From NCBI GenBank assembly GCA_002118135.1, contig BDIU01000063.1, positions 186,439-250,438 of the forward strand: a DNA stretch of 64,000 bases, in the 5' to 3' direction. Source of the DNA: Trebouxia sp. TZW2008 (taxonomy: Eukaryota > Chlorophyta > Trebouxiophyceae > Trebouxiales > Trebouxiaceae). The position numbers were made by a program, and so were the translations under genes. The notes under the pieces were generated by a model. That model was not told where the DNA came from and ran no database searches. It saw only the letters and a list, made by a program, of their open reading frames with translations. Positions 59,006 through 64,000 of this stretch are shown piece by piece. The number at the start of each line of letters is the position of its first letter. Position 1 is the first letter of the stretch.

Positions 59006-60676
59006 TCAAATCCTGATTGAATCATCAATACTACGCAATCTGCTAGTAGTCCTGTGCCTATGCACTGCCCAATGATGCTTGTTATCAGGCAAACCTGCAC
59101 TTGCTATCCTATCTGAGAAAAGATTAGGCAAATGCACAACAAACACGCAATCTTCTGCCAGGTCAAAGCCCTTGTCACTCACAACCACCGTGCTTGCCTG
59201 ACTGCCATCAGCAGCAAAAGGGAAATGCAACCAGACCTGTCCCACTTTGTCTACGTCAAAAACGCTCTTTGGGTCCGGGTGGAAACTGATCACTTTGCTG
59301 AAGGCTTGCAGCACTTGTGTGGAGTCTGACGCACTCCAATGCTGCTGGAAATAGTCCAACTCAGTCATCCCCTGGCTGGCACAGGAATTGCACACCATTT
59401 CAACCCGTGTTGCTGATATGATGTCTGACGAAGGAAAGCATTTGTCAAACCACTGGTTGACGGTGACAGTTGCATCCTTTGATGACCACATCTCATCAAT
59501 GTCCATTACAGCTAGATGAAATCTATCCCCCCACAGCATCAAAGCAGCGTGGTTGTACGCTATGATCTTGTATGCATCGTACACTGTTCGCGTGTGGTTG
59601 TCGTACAGTGGCACTTGCAAAGCATCCAGCGATACTGTCTGCAGGCTGCCCGCGTGTATGTAGCTTGCTGTGACTGCATTCTCTTGTAGCGCTTTACTGA
59701 GGGCTGTTCCTCTGACGTAAACCAGGTAAAGGTCAAAGCCCAGAGCGAAGTGGTGAGTCATATGTGTAGCCAGAATCTGAGCTCCAACTGTCACATTCAC
59801 TCCATGGAGATCACCGATCACCACAGCATTCTGGAACGTGCCAGAGCTTTTCAGTGTGGGTCCATACTGGTTCTGGTTGGCGAGGTCTACGAGGTTCAGG
59901 GTGTAGTAAATGGGCCAATCCAGAACCCTCAGGCGGAAGTCGTCTGATGCCAGAGCTCTTGGAATAGTGAGTTCATGTACCACTGGCCCGCTGCCTGTTA
60001 GTAACCCATGCATTGACAATTGCAAGGGCTGCCAACCCATTGAGCTGCTGTTGTGCTCAAGGAACATGTCAAGTGGCTGTGGAGTGGGTGAAAAGTCGCC
60101 TGCAAATGAAAGAAAATGTCAATTCCCTGAGCTTGTGACAGGGCAGACTGCCTGTCGTGCATGCAAGCCTCAGCAAGTGCACTGCAACAATTTGCTGCAA
60201 GTGCAGCACACACAGAGAGCCAATCTGTAGCTGGTGCGGCAGCGCAAAGATGAAAGTGTTGTGAACAGAACAAGAAACAATCTGTAAACGCTGGCTGCGC
60301 GCGGCTGCACCTAAAAGTGAGATTCTACGGCACCTCGAGACAACTACAGACAAACAACTCAACTTTGTCAGGCACACGATGTTGATCGCGGACACTCACC
60401 CTGTACATTGACTCTCTCGGGGTACGAAGTGGTGCGCACGACCACGGAACCATTTGTGCGACGCTTGACCTTGACCAGAACGTGCAGCAGGATCGGAACC
60501 TTTGCGTCTTTGCCCGCCCGCACTGAACCGTGATAAGTATACAGGGGCAGCCCTGATGTTTGCAGATTTGTATAGACAGACTTAGCCTCTATTGCCTGAC
60601 CATGAACCTCGGCGATGCTGAACAAATAGCAAGCTAGTGACAGGGCTCGCAGTACAGCATGAGGCAGGCCGCGCAT
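59006..60676 (-). CDS. Secreted GT92-like glycosyltransferase
   Basis: Two in-phase exons, 60676-60400 and 60099-59006, encode 456 aa. The N-terminus MRGLPHAVLRALSLACYLFS plus an AEVHGQA cleavage-like site is a signal peptide or anchor, so it acts in the secretory pathway. The core HHFALGFDLYLVYVRG, YDNHTRTVYDAYKIIAYNHA, then FHLAVMDIDEMW (D-x-D metal/nucleotide-sugar site) follows the GT92 (formerly DUF23) layout, whose known members add galactose to glycans. FHPDPKSVFDVDKVGQVWLH and FVVHLPNLFSDR come later. Potential N-glycosylation sites NVT and NHT are present. It ends SIDDSIRI. Donor and substrate cannot be read from sequence. Confidence 0.78.
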
Positions 60677-61552
60677 TTATGCTTGCTCTCTCGAGCTCCC
60701 GACGCAGCGCCTTTGCCGCGTCGACGATCGGCTACGCTCTGGTGAGTGCGTGCATCGCACACTAAGCCAGACTTGTCCGCTGCGCTGCACGGTGCAATGC
60801 AGGCCGCTGCAAGCGCTCCGAGACCAGACCTTACACCTGGCACCTGATGTCATTCTCCATGGCAGCATCGAGCAGCAGCTGGTGGAACTCATGCGTGCTT
60901 TCTTTGCGCAACATGGTTATTTGGGGGTGTTTCACTATGTTGCTGACTGCCTGAACCTCATGGACATGTAGCCATTGCCACTGAGTGGCCATGGCACATG
61001 CGATCAACCTTATTGGCTGGCTAAAGCGTGTAAAATTGCTCTCCCTAGCACTATTGGAGCGCCAGCATTTGCTCTGGGCGTCTTGAATTTGGTACAGTTC
61101 ACAGCTGCAGCTGTCAAGGCTCGCAACGCTGTATGTATTGTGGTCAGCTTGCCCCCATGAAATGACTGCATGTCGCGATACAAAATCCAGTGTAACTTTA
61201 AAACTTTTGAGGCATTGTCATTTCTGTTGCCAGCTTGCGCATACACAGGCATATGCCGAAGTCATGAACATACATCCCGACCGCTGGTTGAGTTCAGTTC
61301 GCTTGACATAAAATGAATTGGACTGCAAGACCTCATCATGCAGAAGCTAATGATGCCTTGAGCCAGAGACCGCGGGGGGGGAAGGGCCCTGTCTGGGGTA
61401 ACCCCCTACTCTTACTCAAAGCCTCACATAAGGGGTTTCGAACCCAAGTCAAGCTTAACACTTGTGTTCGCAACTGCAATGCCGCTGCGACGCCTGCTTA
61501 CGCTACAACGCATCCGGCGCGTCTTTCTTTGCCGTATAAACAAATTGACGGC
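60677..61552. other. Divergent intergenic region with a possible small exon
   Basis: CpG-rich at 60690-60790, between the GT92-like gene (-) and the hydrolase (+). A plus frame at 60750-60971 (HLAPDVILHGSIEQQLVELM, end YVADCLNLMDM) has no ATG at its start and no known domain; it may be an exon of a small gene. 61350-61440 contains a G8 run and TA-rich flanks. Confidence 0.35.
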
Positions 61553-63561
61553 ATGAGAACTTTCCTGTTCTGCCTTGCATTTGTGTTCGCATGCGATTTG
61601 ACCGCGTCTGCGCCTGCTCCAGTTCCAGCGGGAGAAAACGAGACGGGTGCGATACCCCTTCTCAACTTCTTGCGATGTATCTTGAGATGCTTAGTGGCAG
61701 CCGTGTGAGTCACACCAGTACATTTGCTGTGCAGCCCAACAAGCCTGTGCCAACTACACCTTGGAGCCACAGTTCTACCCCTACACAGACACCAGCTTTC
61801 TTGGCAAGGAGCGATCCATACAAGTTGGCACTGTCAACTATAGCTACTTCCAGTTTGGTCCTCTACATGTCTCGAAAGCAGCTGCAGGTGAGTCATGAAG
61901 CAAGATGTTCAGATCCTCCACACGAATCCCACTCAAAACCTGTTGCAACACGTTCCATCATAGAATGCTGCACCAGAAAATCCAGCCTGCTGTGAAAGGC
62001 TTTGTGCTGCTCACCCTTGCAAAGTGGCTTGCACCAAGAATGCATGATGCCGCTCAATGGCTGTGCTTTGTACCAATGCAAAACACATCAAGTTAAATCA
62101 GAGAAACAGCATCACTGCAAGTAGCAGAGGCACTGACATTCCCTGGTACGCTTGCAGGCAATCCGTTGGTTCTGATGGCTGGCGTGGGCAGCACCAAGTC
62201 TGCCTGGACCCCTTGCTTGCTCAAGCCATTGGCAGCAGGTGATTGCAGCTTCACATTGTGAAGCAATGTTCATTTTTGGCAGTTCGGATCATGCCTTTAC
62301 TGCAGGCATGACAATGAATTTTGTGCTGCAGATCGCCAAGTCACCATATTTGACAACAGGCAGGCCCTTTATGCCCACTATCTACTTGTTAGCATATGCG
62401 CTGGGTTGCTTTGAGACTCAAAGATCACTTAACCATAAGAGCATCAGCGACACCACTCGCATCTAGAGTGATGCATATGCCGCTGCATTTTGTGCAGAAT
62501 GTAGATTTCTCACTAGCTGCTGCCGATTTTGCTGCATCTGTGTATGCCTTGGGTTGGCTTGAAGTTGACTGCACTCACTGCCAACCACTGCAGGGGTATT
62601 GGTATGAGTAGTGATTCTTACACTGGCAATTACACTCTTGATGATTATGCCAGCTCTACAGTGGACCTGATCGACGCCCTTGGCCTGTCAACACCAAGCA
62701 TTCTGGGCGCATCCTTGGGCAGCCTCATCACTCAGACAATTGTCGTCAACTATGGCAGTGAAGTGTCTCACGCCATTCTGTGCGACACTGCTTTGATGGG
62801 AGCTGGCCTGCTATCAATCCCAGATCCCTTAAACAGCAGCAATGTGTTTGTTCAAGCTCAAGGCGCAGACTCAACTGTGCCTAGCCGCACTTATCCTTAC
62901 TACCTTCCAGCCGGCCTAGATGGCCTTTGCAGGAACCTAAACCTCACTTCTTACATGCCAGTGGACAATGCGACATCAGCACAAAACATGCATCAGGCGA
63001 CAGTTGCAAATGATATTGCTGGCCCTGGTGGGGATGAGGTAATCAGTTGCGAACAGTCATTTCTGTAACTGCACTTGAGGAATCTGCAGGACTCTGAGCG
63101 CGTTTGCCTTCTTGTGTGGTCTCTGAAAGCCCCTCATACCGTCACTTGCTGTATGCTGATGATATCCATTATGCCTAAACCTCTGCTGACTGCAGTCACC
63201 TGACTGTTGTTGTCGTACTGCAACAGTACGACAGCCTCACGGTTGTTGCCTGACTACGATTGCTTCACTGTTGGTGCCTGATAAATTCATCTCCAGTGTT
63301 GCCACAGAAGCAGTTGCATGCTAGCAAAGGGCAGCATGTGTTATGCAGGTCTACTACGGGCTGCCCAACATCACAACTCCTGTCCTGATCATTGCCGGCG
63401 ACCAAGATCAGGTTCTGCCAGTGCAATATGATATCAAAGCAGCGTCTATTATTCCAGGCGCGTCCTTGATTCAGTGGCCAGATGCAGGCCATGACTCTGT
63501 CAGCCAACACTGCTTGACGAATGCTGCCATCATCAACAGTTGGTTGGACGACAATGAGTAG
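61553..63561 (+). CDS. Secreted alpha/beta-hydrolase
   Basis: Six in-phase exons: 61553-61676 (donor least certain), 61735-61887, 62158-62238, 62332-62359, 62594-63038, 63349-63561; 347 aa. Signal peptide MRTFLFCLAFVFACDLTASA. Fold landmarks: NPLVLMAGVGSTKSAW (oxyanion strand), RQVTIFDNRGIGMSSDS spanning the 28-nt exon, nucleophile elbow ILGASLGSLITQ (G-x-S-x-G like: GASLG), LIIAGDQDQVLPV (acid Asp) and WPDAGHDSV (catalytic His). The intron after the 28-nt exon starts GCAGGC, so it is GC-AG. N-glycosylation sequons NYT, NYS, NLT and NTT-like sites fit secretion. Substrate unknown (esterase/lipase/peptidase possible). Confidence 0.85.
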
Positions 63562-64000
63562 CAAAGATACTTTGCAAAAAGGATCCTCATGCTTGCGTCT
63601 CTTCAGGCCAGTTGTTAAGCAACATGATGGTGTCGGATATCATTGACCATTACATAGCTTTTGTACAGGTCATTTGCTTTCCTTTTTGTGATTGACTGCA
63701 GAAACTGTTGAGTACTGGAAACTGCAATTGTTCAGCTACCTCAGGCCCTGGGGTCTTTGGAAGGCTGACCTACTAGTATTCAAGCAATCCTCAGGCCGTC
63801 AGGAGGCATAGCTTGACAGTTTTACTTGCTGCTACTTGACTCGCTGTTGCATAAAGTAGGCATGTGATCAGTCTAGAGAAAGGCCTGCAACTGGGTGATT
63901 AGCTCTGCAGCTGTGTTTTGCAATTGATCTCCTGGCCAAAGTCCAAGTGATATGTATAAGCTGAGGATCTTCCGGAAACACTGCTGAAGGCTGAGTCGTG
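63562..64000. other. Right-edge sequence, no gene recognised
   Basis: 3' flank of the hydrolase. No supported exon up to the window end. Confidence 0.4.

Overview
The window is nuclear DNA from an intron-rich eukaryote, most likely a chlorophyte green alga, possibly of the trebouxiophyte type. The taxon is inferred from gene content: plant-type dehydroascorbate reductase, a P2B calcium pump, W-P-spaced leucine-rich-repeat proteins and an algal B12-related locus. Genes are split by many short spliceosomal introns whose phases could be followed exon by exon. Gene bodies and introns look poor in CpG and rich in TG/CA, whereas short CpG-rich stretches sit at most gene starts (about 6.0-6.3, 9.36-9.62, 21.2-21.65, 36.6-36.8, 43.0-43.2, 44.5-45.1, 46.0-46.4, 60.7 and 61.4-61.6 kb).

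Layout. 1-3325 (+): 3' part of a KDM4-like JmjC histone demethylase with a Gln/Ala-rich tail. 6335-4671 (-): dehydroascorbate reductase, divergent from 6747-8863 (+) TATA-binding protein. 9463-10380 (+): small GTPase-like protein. 21222-11131 (-): cobyrinate a,c-diamide synthase (CobB/CbiA), a linker, then a BtuF-type corrinoid-binding domain, either one fused gene or two adjacent genes. 21676-30064 (+): a 17-exon P2B-type Ca2+-ATPase, divergent from the cobalamin locus. 36808-30411 (-): a large unrecognised, probably helical-repeat protein. 38563-37029 and 41285-39640 (-): two LRR paralogs, one with a frameshift and one clearly a pseudogene. 43264-42537 (-): plastid-targeted lipocalin/FABP-like protein. 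45.3-45.9 kb (+): isolated exons resembling RtcB and topoisomerase II. About 46.2-58.14 kb (+): a long multi-exon gene ending in a U-box (E3 ubiquitin ligase). 60676-59006 (-): secreted GT92-like glycosyltransferase. 61553-63561 (+): secreted alpha/beta hydrolase.

The strongest unexplained pattern is a repeated exon-echo architecture. In at least seven loci, one to seven tandem partial copies of an exon, including its splice acceptor or donor, lie in the intron next to the intact exon. Some arrays have exact periods (205, 107, about 173 and about 115 bp). Upstream copies keep the exon 5' end and downstream copies keep the 3' end, so one contiguous exon always survives. A further inverted exon copy can fold into a hairpin in the JmjC gene. 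The second highlight is an apparently intact corrinoid a,c-diamide synthase paired with a corrinoid-binding module in a eukaryote. All exon models come from reading splice sites and phases by eye, without transcripts or database searches.
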